A DNA stretch of 64,000 bases from Streptomyces sp. CHD11. GTDB lineage: Bacteria > Actinomycetota > Actinomycetes > Streptomycetales > Streptomycetaceae. A program made the translations under genes and the position numbers. Location: assembly GCF_018638295.1 (NCBI RefSeq), contig NZ_JABTTS010000032.1, forward strand, positions 1 through 64,000, read 5' to 3'. The notes beneath the pieces are model-generated. The model searched no databases, was not told the DNA's origin, and worked only from the letters and a program-made list of their open reading frames with translations. Positions 50,105 to 60,561 of the stretch are shown here, piece after piece (position 1 is the first letter of the stretch; each line of letters opens with the position of its first letter).

Positions 50105-51466
50105 TCACTGGATGAGCTTCACAAGCTCGGCGCCCGCCTTGTAGAAGGCGAAGAGTCCGGGGGCCACCGACAGGAGCGGCCGGAGTCTCCCCTTCAGGGG
50201 ATACCAGCGGGGCGCCTCGAACAGGAGCGTCCCCTGGACGGAGAGGTACGAGTATTCCTTCTCGCCGACGGCAGGCCCCTTCGACGCGATCGGCCCGCCG
50301 CGACGCTGCGGAGACCGCCCGCCCGCGTGAGCGGGGAGTTCACGCGACGCCCGCAGCCGGCCCTCACGCTCCAGCAGTCTCCTCTTCACCTCTGCCCGAT
50401 TCCGCATGATGATCTTGCGGTGGTTCCTCACCATCACCCAGAGAAGCGCCAGCAGAACGCCCAGGTTCGCCACGATTCCCAGCAGTGCCATAGCGCCGAT
50501 GGCCGCCTTGCCCCATCCGCCGGGCGCGTCCTGCAAGAGGTAGGCGACAGCGAACAGGCTGACCGCGAAGTTCAGGAAGCCCAGATAGATCATGGCGTTG
50601 ATTTCGCCCACCGGCTTCCATCCGAAGTCGTCGTCGCGATCCCTCGGCACGTACTGGAACTCCCAGTATTTCCTGGAGCCGACAGAGAAGCCTACGAGCT
50701 TTCCGTAGATATAGGCCTGCTTCGCCGCGAAGTAGATACCGAACGCCCCGACAACGATCCAGGTGACGGCCAGCCCGATATGCTCTTCATGATTGGCCCA
50801 CCACGAGGCACGCAGCACCTCTTCGCTCGGATGCTCCCTGGATATGGCGGAGAGGTCGGAGAAAGCGCGACCGCCCTTGAAGGCAGCCCAGTAGAGGTAG
50901 CAGCTCAGGGCGATACTGAAAGCCAGCAGCACCACTCTGCCCCGGCGCGCGATGCGGATCCCCTCGTGGAGGGCTGCGAGCCGCTCGGCGAGTTGCCCCT
51001 CCCTGAACTTCGCCGATTTCACGAGTCCGGAGGCGACGAGTCCTCGCTCGAGCCGCCCCAGCCTCTTGATCAGGGTCAGGTAGATCGTCACCGCGAGCGT
51101 CGACGTGAAACCGAGGGCGACGCTCGGCAGGTCGGCGACGAGAGGCAGTTCACGGCACTCCGAGGGCCGTTCCTGGAGAGCCGGGATGGCCAGGTGCAGA
51201 AGGGTGGAAGCGGGACAGTCCTCCGATGACTCCACGCCGGTCCAGGCGCATACGGCATAGACGAGTCCCATGACCACGAGCGGGACGATGAAGATGAAGA
51301 AGGCTTGCCCCACTCTCCCCTTCGGGGTGACTTTCTCCGCATAGGAATCCAGGACGCCATGCACCCGCGCGTTTGCGCACCTGGCTGTCGATATGAGTGA
51401 ACCCCAGAGCTCCACTGCACGCCCCCCACTGTCGTATGCGTGCGACAGGGATGCACTTGACGACAC
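50105..51466 (-). CDS. Unrecognised six-span membrane protein
   Basis: A 453-residue protein with spans near 54-76, 117-137, 181-203, 226-246, 285-306 and 320-345, and a C-terminal cytosolic part of about 100 residues with a basic centre. The first outer loop has two Cys (ESSEDCPAS... and SECRELP) that could form a disulfide. No family is recognised. GTG 51466 has a poor ribosome site, so the start is uncertain. Codon use is slightly less GC-biased than neighbours, and the upstream gap (51467-51600) is AT-rich, consistent with an accessory gene. Confidence 0.65.
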   Translation of the reverse strand: MSSSASLSHAYDSGGRAVELWGSLISTARCANARVHGVLDSYAEKVTPKGRVGQAFFIFIVPLVVMGLVYAVCAWTGVESSEDCPASTLLHLAIPALQERPSECRELPLVADLPSVALGFTSTLAVTIYLTLIKRLGRLERGLVASGLVKSAKFREGQLAERLAALHEGIRIARRGRVVLLAFSIALSCYLYWAAFKGGRAFSDLSAISREHPSEEVLRASWWANHEEHIGLAVTWIVVGAFGIYFAAKQAYIYGKLVGFSVGSRKYWEFQYVPRDRDDDFGWKPVGEINAMIYLGFLNFAVSLFAVAYLLQDAPGGWGKAAIGAMALLGIVANLGVLLALLWVMVRNHRKIIMRNRAEVKRRLLEREGRLRASRELPAHAGGRSPQRRGGPIASKGPAVGEKEYSYLSVQGTLLFEAPRWYPLKGRLRPLLSVAPGLFAFYKAGAELVKLIQ

Positions 51467-51735
51467 CCCTGTTGAAGATTAACTGACTCCCCTACCGAAT
51501 CGCCATACACATGTCCATAAACCTTTTCATCGGGGGAATGGAATCGAATCTAATTCGATAAGAAATACGATAGGCAATCCCGACCATCCGATCAGGGAGG
51601 GGTGAGAGTCCGCCGCGCAGGCTATCCCCCGCGGATACGAAAGGCACAGGAATTCAGTGGTACCGGTCCTGCTCGGCCCGCTCGGCTGAAGGGACGACGG
51701 ACTGACCGCCGGGGGCAGCGCGGCAGATACGGCGT
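51467..51735. other. AT-rich gap with a short inverted repeat
   Basis: The stretch near 51480-51600 is far lower in GC than the rest of the window. ATCGAAT-CTA-ATTCGAT (51543-51559) is a small palindrome. It could hold the promoter of the membrane protein gene on the minus strand or mark the edge of a transferred segment. Confidence 0.4.
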
Positions 51736-52479
51736 CTACCTGATGAATCTGCCGTCGCCGATCACGACACGCGGTCTGCTGTTCACCGCGTCCGACGCCC
51801 ATTCCAGGATCGAGACGCTGATGGTGATCGCTCCCGCCCCGGCCACGTTCTCCGAGATGTTGTGCACGTCTCCGGTCCGGAGGGTGAGGCTGGTGAGGGT
51901 CGTTCCGTCGCGGTTCTCGATGCCGACGTGGGCCACGTAGTCGGGCAGCGTCTCGTCGTCGAGTCCGACGGTCGCCGCAAAGCGCGTCAGCCCGGTGGGG
52001 ACGGTGAAGGTGAGCGGCTTGACCGTCTTGCTGAAGACCCCCGGCGCGAAGACGATGCTCTTGGTGAGGGGGGTGTCACCGAGTTGCGAGGAGTCCTTCC
52101 TCACGTTGTTCCCGTACCCCCCGATCGGACCGATCTCGGTGAGGTGCCGCACGCGGACGTCGGAACGCGCCTCGGCCGGGTCATCGCCGGAGACGGCGGA
52201 TCCGGGATCGGCGGTGACGACTTCGCCGCCGTCGTCGTCCGGGGTGCCGTCGCCGGACGGGTCATCGGACGACGGGGAGCCGGCCGATGGGGACGCCTCC
52301 GAGGACTCCGGCGCCCCGGGCTCCGTCGCATCCTCGTCGCACACCGCGCCGTCCACGCAGACCTTGCCGTCCCGCCCGGCATGCGCGTCGATGTTGTTGG
52401 TGTCGCCGCAGCCGGTGGCCACGCACACCAGCAGGCACGCGAGTACCGGCCCGCGGGCCGCTCTTCTCCACGTTCTCAT
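51736..52479 (-). CDS. Lipoprotein with NPCBM-like domain
   Basis: A 247-residue secreted lipoprotein. The signal peptide ends at VATGC with Cys24 as the lipid-bearing residue (Ala rather than Leu at -3). A short motif, GRDGKVCVDGAVC (35-47), comes next, then an acidic Ser/Asp/Gly/Pro linker (about 50-110), and a C-terminal beta domain (about 115-247) with FTVPTGLTRFAATVGLDDE, the pattern of NPCBM carbohydrate-binding modules. It probably binds a sugar or wall component outside the cell. ATG 52479 is chosen; ATG 52497 is possible. It shares its GRDGxVC motif with the next small protein. Confidence 0.72.
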   Translation of the reverse strand: MRTWRRAARGPVLACLLVCVATGCGDTNNIDAHAGRDGKVCVDGAVCDEDATEPGAPESSEASPSAGSPSSDDPSGDGTPDDDGGEVVTADPGSAVSGDDPAEARSDVRVRHLTEIGPIGGYGNNVRKDSSQLGDTPLTKSIVFAPGVFSKTVKPLTFTVPTGLTRFAATVGLDDETLPDYVAHVGIENRDGTTLTSLTLRTGDVHNISENVAGAGAITISVSILEWASDAVNSRPRVVIGDGRFIR

Positions 52480-52749
52480 TCTTCCCGCCTCGGTCATCCG
52501 GCTCCGCCCGTCACCTGCGCACGGCCGGAGACCCGACCGCCCGTGTGTGTCACCGAGCGCCCCCTCGAAGGACATACGCAGCAGTCGGCCGGCTCCTCGT
52601 GCGGTTCATCGTCGTTCGCGCCGCCGGAGCCCCCGCCGCCCGTGAGCCCTGCGCCGCCCTCCTCGGGCTGCGAGGAGGAGTGGCCCGGTCGGCTCGTCCC
52701 CGCCCCCGTCCCGCGGACCGCTCTGCGCCATGCCCGCACGACATTCGTC

Positions 52750-52917
52750 TCAGCACTTCGAGCCGATGCAGACGGTGCCGTCCCGCCCGTTCTTCTGGTC
52801 CACGCTGGTGGTGTCCGACTTCATCAGGCCGGTGATGACCGCGGCGACGATCACCGCCGCGGCTCCGACGATTCCCACGATGATTTTGACTCTGTGGTCG
52901 GTGGTCCAACCCGCCAT
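52750..52917 (-). CDS. 55-residue single-span peptide with GRDGxVC motif
   Basis: A very small protein: nine charged or polar residues, one membrane span (about 11-32), then a short outer tail ending GRDGTVCIGSKC with Cys50 and Cys55. The tail repeats the motif directly after the lipid anchor of the neighbouring lipoprotein, suggesting a shared origin or partner. A disulfide between the two Cys is likely if exported. The start follows AGTTGGGGAT. It lies 270 bases upstream of the lipoprotein gene on the same strand. Confidence 0.7.
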   Translation of the reverse strand: MAGWTTDHRVKIIVGIVGAAAVIVAAVITGLMKSDTTSVDQKNGRDGTVCIGSKC

Positions 52918-53004
52918 ATCCCCAACTTTCCCGCAGTAAAAGGAGGTTGATGGTGACACACGCATGACGGGCAACACCGTGGATTTCGACGGGCGTTCAG
53001 TGCT

Positions 53005-53526
53005 GTGGCCCTCCCGTTACAGAAGCCCTCCTCACGTGATGTTCTCGAAACCCGCGAACCCGGGAATCCCCGCACTGTATTCGCACACCTATTCTCTTTT
53101 GAATTCCCGTTCGATTTCCGGGATCACGGCCGCCTTCCACCGCCCCGCCGACAGCCGCCCCCAACCGCCGACCTGCGCATTACGCCAAAGGCCGAAGACC
53201 AGGGCGAGGAGCCCAAGGACGGGCGGTCGGAGGTGTCGGGTGGTGAGCGGGGCGATCTCGTGAGTTTCGAGATCGAGGACCGCTCCCAGGCCGGGTTCGA
53301 GAACATCTGGGTCACCTGGACCATCACGAACCGGAGTTCGGAGAAGTCGAACTCCACGTGGGAGTGGGAGGCCGTGGGGCCGGACGGCAAACGGCTCTAC
53401 AACTCGACCGAGCTGGCCACCGACGTACAGCCGGGGCAGACGGCCACGGGGGAGTCCCCCACCACGCTCAAGACCTCCGGCGTCACCGTCGACATCACGG
53501 AGTTCGACCGCAGCAAGGCCTGGTGA
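53005..53526 (+). pseudogene. Small beta-rich protein gene with doubtful, possibly eroded N-terminus
   Basis: The last 90 residues (VSFEIEDRSQAGFENIWVTWTITNRS... to FDRSKAW) read as a real beta-sandwich domain of the kind seen in secreted proteins (FxLYD-like). The first 55 residues (MALPLQKPSSRDVLETREP...) are not signal-like, use odd codons and lie in a locally low-GC stretch. No ribosome site precedes the GTG. The natural start or signal peptide may be lost, or the start lies later, for example near 53250. It may still be expressed as a cytosolic domain. Confidence 0.4.
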
Positions 53527-53570
53527 TCCCTGGACCGGGAGCGGGGCGAGGCGCGGGGGTGCGGGCCGGC

Positions 53571-54620
53571 TCAGTCGCCGCCTCCGCTCCCGCCTCCGTC
53601 ACCGCCGCCCCCTCCGTCGCCGCCTCCGTCGCCTCCGTCTCCGCCGTCGCTCCCCCAGCCGTCGCCGCCGCCGGGTTCGTTGTCGTCGCGGTCCCTGCCG
53701 AGGTTGCTGAACCAGGGGCGGTCCCAGGCGGCGTCGCCCGTGGCCCCGCGGTAGCGGTGCGCGGGGCGGAATCTGGCCGTGCCCGTGGTGTCGCCGAGAC
53801 CGAAGGAGACCGCGACCGCGTGGGCCATCACGGCGTCCAGGGGGTCGGGGCTCTCGTGGTGGACGTCGGACAGCGGGAGCAGCAGGGTGCCGGGGGCCGG
53901 GGTGGTGCCGCGGGGCGGGCGGGTCAGTACGGCGACACGGGCGCCGTCACGCAGCAGTGACGAACTCACGGTGTCCTCGCGGCGCAGGGTCCACAGCCGG
54001 TCGGGCAGGCGGATCTCGACCTTGTTCTTGGATCTGCGGAGCTTCCTGCGCAGTTCGATTCCGGCGGGGACGTCACCGACGGTCATGACCAGGCCGTGGG
54101 CCTGGTCGACGGAGTCGGAGAGGTAGCCCTGCGGTGCTCTGAGCCGTACGGCCGGGGCGTGAGGGCCCCAGACGTCGACGCGCACCGAGCGGCGGTCCAC
54201 GGCGACGGTCACCGGTCCGGCGGGGGCGTGCGCGTACCGGCGTGCGATCCACAGGGGTACGCCTTCCGCGTGCGCCCGCGCGGCGAGGGCGGCCACCTGG
54301 TCGGGTCCGCCGCATCTGCGGACCGCCAGTTCACCCAGCGCGCGGGCGAAGCCGGCCGCCTGGCGTACCTTCATGGGAGTGCTGGTGCCGGTCGCCCGGG
54401 TGACCGGCACGATGCCGCGGTCCGGCGGCAGCGAGGCCAGGGGGCGTTCGCTGCCTCCGCCGCCGAGCCAGTGCCCGCGCAGGAAGGCCTCCGCCATGGC
54501 GGCGAGGTTCAGCTCGGCCGGCGGAGTCGTCCTGCCGCCTCTGCGCAGCCCGCTCCCGGTGAGTTCCACGGTGCGTGCCAGTGGGTTGCGGGACCGCTCC
54601 CCGTAGAGCACCTGGTGCAT
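53571..54620 (-). CDS. Conserved hypothetical protein with Gly/Asp-rich tail, next to groEL1
   Basis: A 349-residue protein of unknown function, conserved beside groEL1 in Streptomyces as far as I recall. Its N-terminal two thirds mix alpha and beta segments without a recognised motif (AEAFLRGHWLGGGGSERP, SFGLGDTTGTARF). The last 40 residues are a Gly/Asp repeat (GGGDGWGSDGGDGGDGG) that should be flexible and may bind divalent ions. No signal peptide or span. The ATG at 54620 follows AGGAGGGGA. A groEL1 terminator separates it from the chaperonin. Confidence 0.7.
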   Translation of the reverse strand: MHQVLYGERSRNPLARTVELTGSGLRRGGRTTPPAELNLAAMAEAFLRGHWLGGGGSERPLASLPPDRGIVPVTRATGTSTPMKVRQAAGFARALGELAVRRCGGPDQVAALAARAHAEGVPLWIARRYAHAPAGPVTVAVDRRSVRVDVWGPHAPAVRLRAPQGYLSDSVDQAHGLVMTVGDVPAGIELRRKLRRSKNKVEIRLPDRLWTLRREDTVSSSLLRDGARVAVLTRPPRGTTPAPGTLLLPLSDVHHESPDPLDAVMAHAVAVSFGLGDTTGTARFRPAHRYRGATGDAAWDRPWFSNLGRDRDDNEPGGGDGWGSDGGDGGDGGGDGGGGGDGGGSGGGD

Positions 54621-54706
54621 CGCCGTCCCCCTCCTGCTCCTGCTCCGTCTGCCGTGTGGAGAGACCCTCTCCGGCCGGGGACGGTTCCATGATCGGGGGC
54701 ATGGCA

Positions 54707-54746
54707 AAGGCCCGGTTCCCGTCCGGGCGGACGGGAACCGGGCCTT
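54707..54746 (-). terminator. Terminator after groEL1
   Basis: AAGGCCCGGTTCCCGTC (54707-54723) pairs with GACGGGAACCGGGCCTT (54730-54746), a 17-bp stem with a 6-base loop, 28 bases after the groEL1 stop. Confidence 0.8.
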
Positions 54747-54773
54747 CACTCAGGTACCGGCGACCTCGTGTCG

Positions 54774-56399
<1,626 letters not shown>

Positions 56400-56523
56400 G
56401 GGAGCGGTTCAGCCCTCTCGGAAAGCGTGGGTGAAACGAACTGCGCCCCTGACGCCCGGCTTCATAAGGTCGCGGGGGCCCGGGGCGCAGCTCACATGCA
56501 GGTGCTTCGGTGAAGCGGGTGAA

Positions 56524-56832
56524 TTACTTCTCGATGATCGCGAGGACGTCGCGAGCCGAGAGGACGAGGTACTCCTCGCCGTTGTACTTCACCTCGGTGC
56601 CGCCGTACTTGCTGTACAGCACGATGTCGCCGGTCTTGACGTCGAGCGGCAGGCGCTCGCCGTTCTCGAAGCGTCCCGGGCCCACGGCCAGGACGACGCC
56701 CTCCTGGGGCTTCTCCTTGGCGGTGTCCGGAATGACCAGGCCAGAGGCCGTGGTCTGCTCAGCGTCGAGCGGCTGGACCACAATGCGGTCCTCGAGCGGC
56801 TTGATGGCAACCTTGGAGCTGGTGGTCGTCAC
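56524..56832 (-). CDS. groES: 10-kDa co-chaperonin GroES
   Basis: A 102-residue GroES with the mobile loop (TASGLVIPDTAKEKPQEG) and KTGDIVLYSKYGGTEV. It caps GroEL1 during protein folding. First gene of the groES-groEL1 operon; the promoter and CIRCE elements lie 100-170 bases upstream. Confidence 0.97.
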   Translation of the reverse strand: MTTTSSKVAIKPLEDRIVVQPLDAEQTTASGLVIPDTAKEKPQEGVVLAVGPGRFENGERLPLDVKTGDIVLYSKYGGTEVKYNGEEYLVLSARDVLAIIEK

Positions 56833-56930
56833 GATCCGACCTCCCCCTTCGGAGATCTCACGGGGTTAACTGTCTGAGGTGGCGACCAGGTGGATCCGTC
56901 GTCGCGGGTGCCGGACCTGCCCGTCGCGCA

Positions 56931-56957
56931 TTGGCACTCTCCAGGGGGGAGTGCCAG
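56931..56957. promoter_or_regulatory. CIRCE operator 1 (HrcA)
   Basis: TTGGCACTC-N9-GAGTGCCAG matches the CIRCE inverted repeat GCACTC-N9-GAGTGC exactly in its core. It is the copy nearer groES and lies just downstream of the predicted transcription start. Confidence 0.92.
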
Positions 56958-56962
56958 GTCCG

Positions 56963-56992
56963 AGACTATGACCGGGATTAGCACTCGGTCAA
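56963..56992 (-). promoter_or_regulatory. groES-groEL1 promoter
   Basis: On the minus strand, TTGACC (56992-56987) and TAGTCT (56968-56963) are 18 bases apart. The -35 box and spacer overlap CIRCE 2 and the start region leads into CIRCE 1, so HrcA binding would block polymerase directly. Confidence 0.7.
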
Positions 56993-57004
56993 GCGGAGTG
57001 CCAG
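56978..57004. promoter_or_regulatory. CIRCE operator 2 (HrcA)
   Basis: TTAGCACTC-N9-GAGTGCCAG is a second, near-perfect CIRCE element, 20 bases from the first and overlapping the -35 region. Confidence 0.93.
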
Positions 57005-57081
57005 TTGCCGTGCGGCGCGTCGGGCGTGGGGGGCGGTTTTTGCACCGGGTTGTGCAGCCGGCGGTGTTGCAGTGACCGTCA

Positions 57082-57151
57082 CTGGGGGCTGCGCCCCCAG
57101 ACCCCCCTTCGGCCCTGAACGGGCCTCGTCCTCAATCGCCGGACGGGCTGA
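57082..57151. repeat. Streptomyces-type interspersed GC repeat with hairpin
   Basis: CTGGGGGC-TGC-GCCCCCAG (57082-57100) is followed by AGACCCCCCTTCGGCC and CTCAATCGCCGGACGGGCTG. This sequence pattern recurs between genes across Streptomyces genomes. It can fold and may end transcripts. Confidence 0.65.
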
Positions 57152-57161
57152 GAGGTGAGCG

Positions 57162-57239
57162 GTGCTCGCCAGTGACCGCCGGACGGCGGGAGTACCGGCC
57201 GTGCCCGCCAGTGACCGCCGGACGGCGGGAGTACCGGCC
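57162..57239. repeat. Two tandem 39-base repeats
   Basis: Two copies of a 39-base unit starting GTGCTCGCCAGTGACC and GTGCCCGCCAGTGACC (57162-57200 and 57201-57239) differ at one position; a partial third copy begins at 57240. Each unit contains the inverted pair CCGCCGGACGGCGG. The repeat lies just after the deacetylase gene stop. Confidence 0.85.
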
Positions 57240-57266
57240 GTGCTCGTCAGGGCTGCCGGGCCGGGG

Positions 57267-58165
<899 letters not shown>

Positions 58166-58169
<4 letters not shown>

Positions 58170-59092
58170 AGGTAGTCCTCCAACCGCGCCACCGCGTAGC
58201 CCTCGGCCGTGACCCGGTCGAGGAAGCGGCGGATCATGTCCGGCATCGTGCCCTTCCAGTCGTCGCGGCCCCGGAAGTGGGTGAGGACGATGTCACCGGG
58301 GTGCAGCGAGCGGTCCCACTCGCGGTACTCCCAGCGGTCGACGAAGACCTCCTCGTTCCAGAGGGGGACATGCGTGATCCCGCAGGACTTCGCGGCGCGC
58401 AGGGTGTTCTTGTCGTAGTTGCCGTACGGCGGGCGGAAGAGGGCGGGGCGCTCGCCGTAGTGCTTCTCGATGACCTTCTGCATGCCGCAGATCTCGCGCG
58501 TCTGGCGGGCGCGGGACAGGGCGGGGAGGTAGGGGTGGTGCAGGGTGTGGTTGTGCAGGCCGACGCCCCCGTCCCGCATCTTCTTGAAGTAGCCGTAGTC
58601 CTCCTTGACGAGGTAGTCGCTGAGGAAGGCGCTGTAGGGGATCTTCAGTTCGCTCATCATCCGCAGGAACGCGGGGTCCTTCTCCTCACCGTCGTCGATG
58701 GTGAGGAAGAGGATCTTCTCCTTGGTGGGGACGGTGGTGAACACCGGGGGAAGTCCGAGGCGGCGGTGGCCGTCCACCTCGAAGCCGTCGCGGGTGGTGA
58801 TCTCCGGCTTCTTCTCCGGGGGCTCGGGAGCCGTCAGGGGCACCTTCTTCAGGCCCCAGCGTTTCGCGGCGGCGACGCTCGCGGCGTGCGCGGCGCGCAG
58901 CTTGGTGGCGTAGGAGTCGAGCGCGCGGGCCGGGGGTGCCTGGTAGGGCTGCTGGCCGCCCGCCGGTTCGACCTTGTCGCCACCGCCGCCCTCTCCGCAG
59001 GCCGAGGCGATGGTGGCGAGAGCGAGTACGGCGAGGCCGGTCCGCACACCACGCGACGGCCACTTTTTATCATTTTGTCCTACTTCTCGCAT
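58166..59092 (-). CDS. Polysaccharide deacetylase-family lipoprotein 2
   Basis: A 308-residue paralogue of the next gene. The signal peptide ends at ASAC with Cys32 as probable lipid anchor. The NodB motifs read TIDDG, HNHTLHHPYL and RPPYGNYD, so the metal triad is present. The region between anchor and domain has a helical, Ala/Lys-rich stretch. ATG 59092 is chosen because it opens the signal sequence; the frame continues far upstream as a GC artefact. The stop overlaps the next start (ATGA). First gene of a two-gene unit divergent from the methyltransferase. Confidence 0.9.
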
Positions 59093-59182
59093 GACGCCGG
59101 ATCCTCGCAGCCGGACGGCCGGGACCCGGCCCGACACCGCGGCCGGACGCATACGGTCCACCGACTGGCCCACAATGACCCG

Positions 59183-60370
59183 GTGAACGACCTCGCCCCC
59201 CTCCTCACCCCCGAAGGCCGCGCCCTCCTCGACGAGGTGCGCGACACCGACCCGGCGCACGAACTCGCCGTCGCGACCCGGCTGCGCCGCACCCACCCCG
59301 CCGAGCTGGTGTCGGCCGCGCTCGGCCAGGCGCGGCTGCGTCAGCGGGCGGTGGCGAAGTTCGGCACCGAGGACGCGGGGCGGATGTTCTTCACACCCAA
59401 CGGGGTGGAGCAGTCGACCCGGGCGAGTGTGGCGACGTACCGCGCCGAGTGCCTCCGCGCCCGCGGGGTGCGGTCCGTCGCCGACCTGTGCTGCGGGATC
59501 GGCGGCGACGCGATCGCGCTGGCCCGCGCCGGGATCCGGGTCCTGGCCGTCGACCGGGACCCGCTGACCTGTGAGGCGGCCCGCGCCAACGCCGACGCGC
59601 TCGGGCTCGCCGGCCTGATCGAGGTGCGCGAGGCCGACGTGACGGAGGTGGACACGGCCGGCTGCGACGCGGTCTTCGCCGACCCCGCCCGGCGCTCCTC
59701 CGGACGCGGCCGGATCTTCGATCCGGAGGCATACTCCCCTCCCCTGTCCTGGGCCGTGTCCGCCGCACGCGCGGCACCGCTCGGCCTGCTGAAGATCGCG
59801 CCCGGCATCCCGCACGAGGCGATCCCCGCCGAGGCGACGGCCGAGTGGGTCTCGGACGGCGGGGACGTGAAGGAGGCCGTGCTGTGGTTCGGCCCGGACG
59901 TGACACCGGGGGCACGGCGGGCCACGCTGCTGCCCGCCATGGCCGGCATCTACGTGACACCCGGGACCGAGCTCCCGAACCCCGAGGTCCGGCCGGTCGG
60001 CCGATACCTGTACGAGCCCGACGGCGCCGTCATCCGCGCCCACCTGGTCGCCGAGGTGGCCGGGGACCTGAACGGCGGGCTGATCGACCCGACCATCGCC
60101 TACGTCACCTCCGACGAGGCGCACAGCACGCCGTACGCCACCGCCTACGAGATCACCGACCGGCTTCCCTTCAACGTCAAGAAGCTCAAGGCGCTGCTGC
60201 GGGAGCGCGCGGTCGGCATCCTGACCGTCAAGAAGCGCGGCTCGGCCGTCGAGCCGGAGGAACTGCGCCGCAAGGCGCTGCCCAAACCGCACGGCTCCGC
60301 GTCCGTCACCGTGTTCCTCACCCGCGTCGCCGGCGCCCCGGCCATGCTGCTGGGGCACCCGGTGCGATGA
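59183..60370 (+). CDS. SAM-dependent methyltransferase with THUMP-like domain
   Basis: A 395-residue protein. The class I methyltransferase core has motif I VADLCCGIGGDAIALA and VLAVDRDPLTCEAARAN; the motif IV position reads FADPARR. The C-terminal part (about 290-390) contains the THUMP-like segment (YEITDRLPFNVKKLKALL, VGILTVKKRGSAVEPEELRRKA) suggesting an RNA substrate, probably tRNA or rRNA. GTG 59183 is chosen as the first start after the divergent deacetylase gene; the ribosome site is weak. Confidence 0.88.
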   Translation: MNDLAPLLTPEGRALLDEVRDTDPAHELAVATRLRRTHPAELVSAALGQARLRQRAVAKFGTEDAGRMFFTPNGVEQSTRASVATYRAECLRARGVRSVADLCCGIGGDAIALARAGIRVLAVDRDPLTCEAARANADALGLAGLIEVREADVTEVDTAGCDAVFADPARRSSGRGRIFDPEAYSPPLSWAVSAARAAPLGLLKIAPGIPHEAIPAEATAEWVSDGGDVKEAVLWFGPDVTPGARRATLLPAMAGIYVTPGTELPNPEVRPVGRYLYEPDGAVIRAHLVAEVAGDLNGGLIDPTIAYVTSDEAHSTPYATAYEITDRLPFNVKKLKALLRERAVGILTVKKRGSAVEPEELRRKALPKPHGSASVTVFLTRVAGAPAMLLGHPVR

Positions 60371-60561
60371 CCACGCGGCGGCGGCCCACCCGTACGGTCA
60401 TGGGGTCGCCGCCCAGGGCCGCGGCGGCGCGGCGGCGGCCCCCGCAGGCACCCGGCGCCGCGAAACCCCGCTCCGGCCGCACGGTTCCCCCTGCGCCACG
60501 GTCCTCCGCCCCGCGTCGACGGCGCCCCGGCCATCCCGCCGCCGGGCCACCGGTGCGCCGG

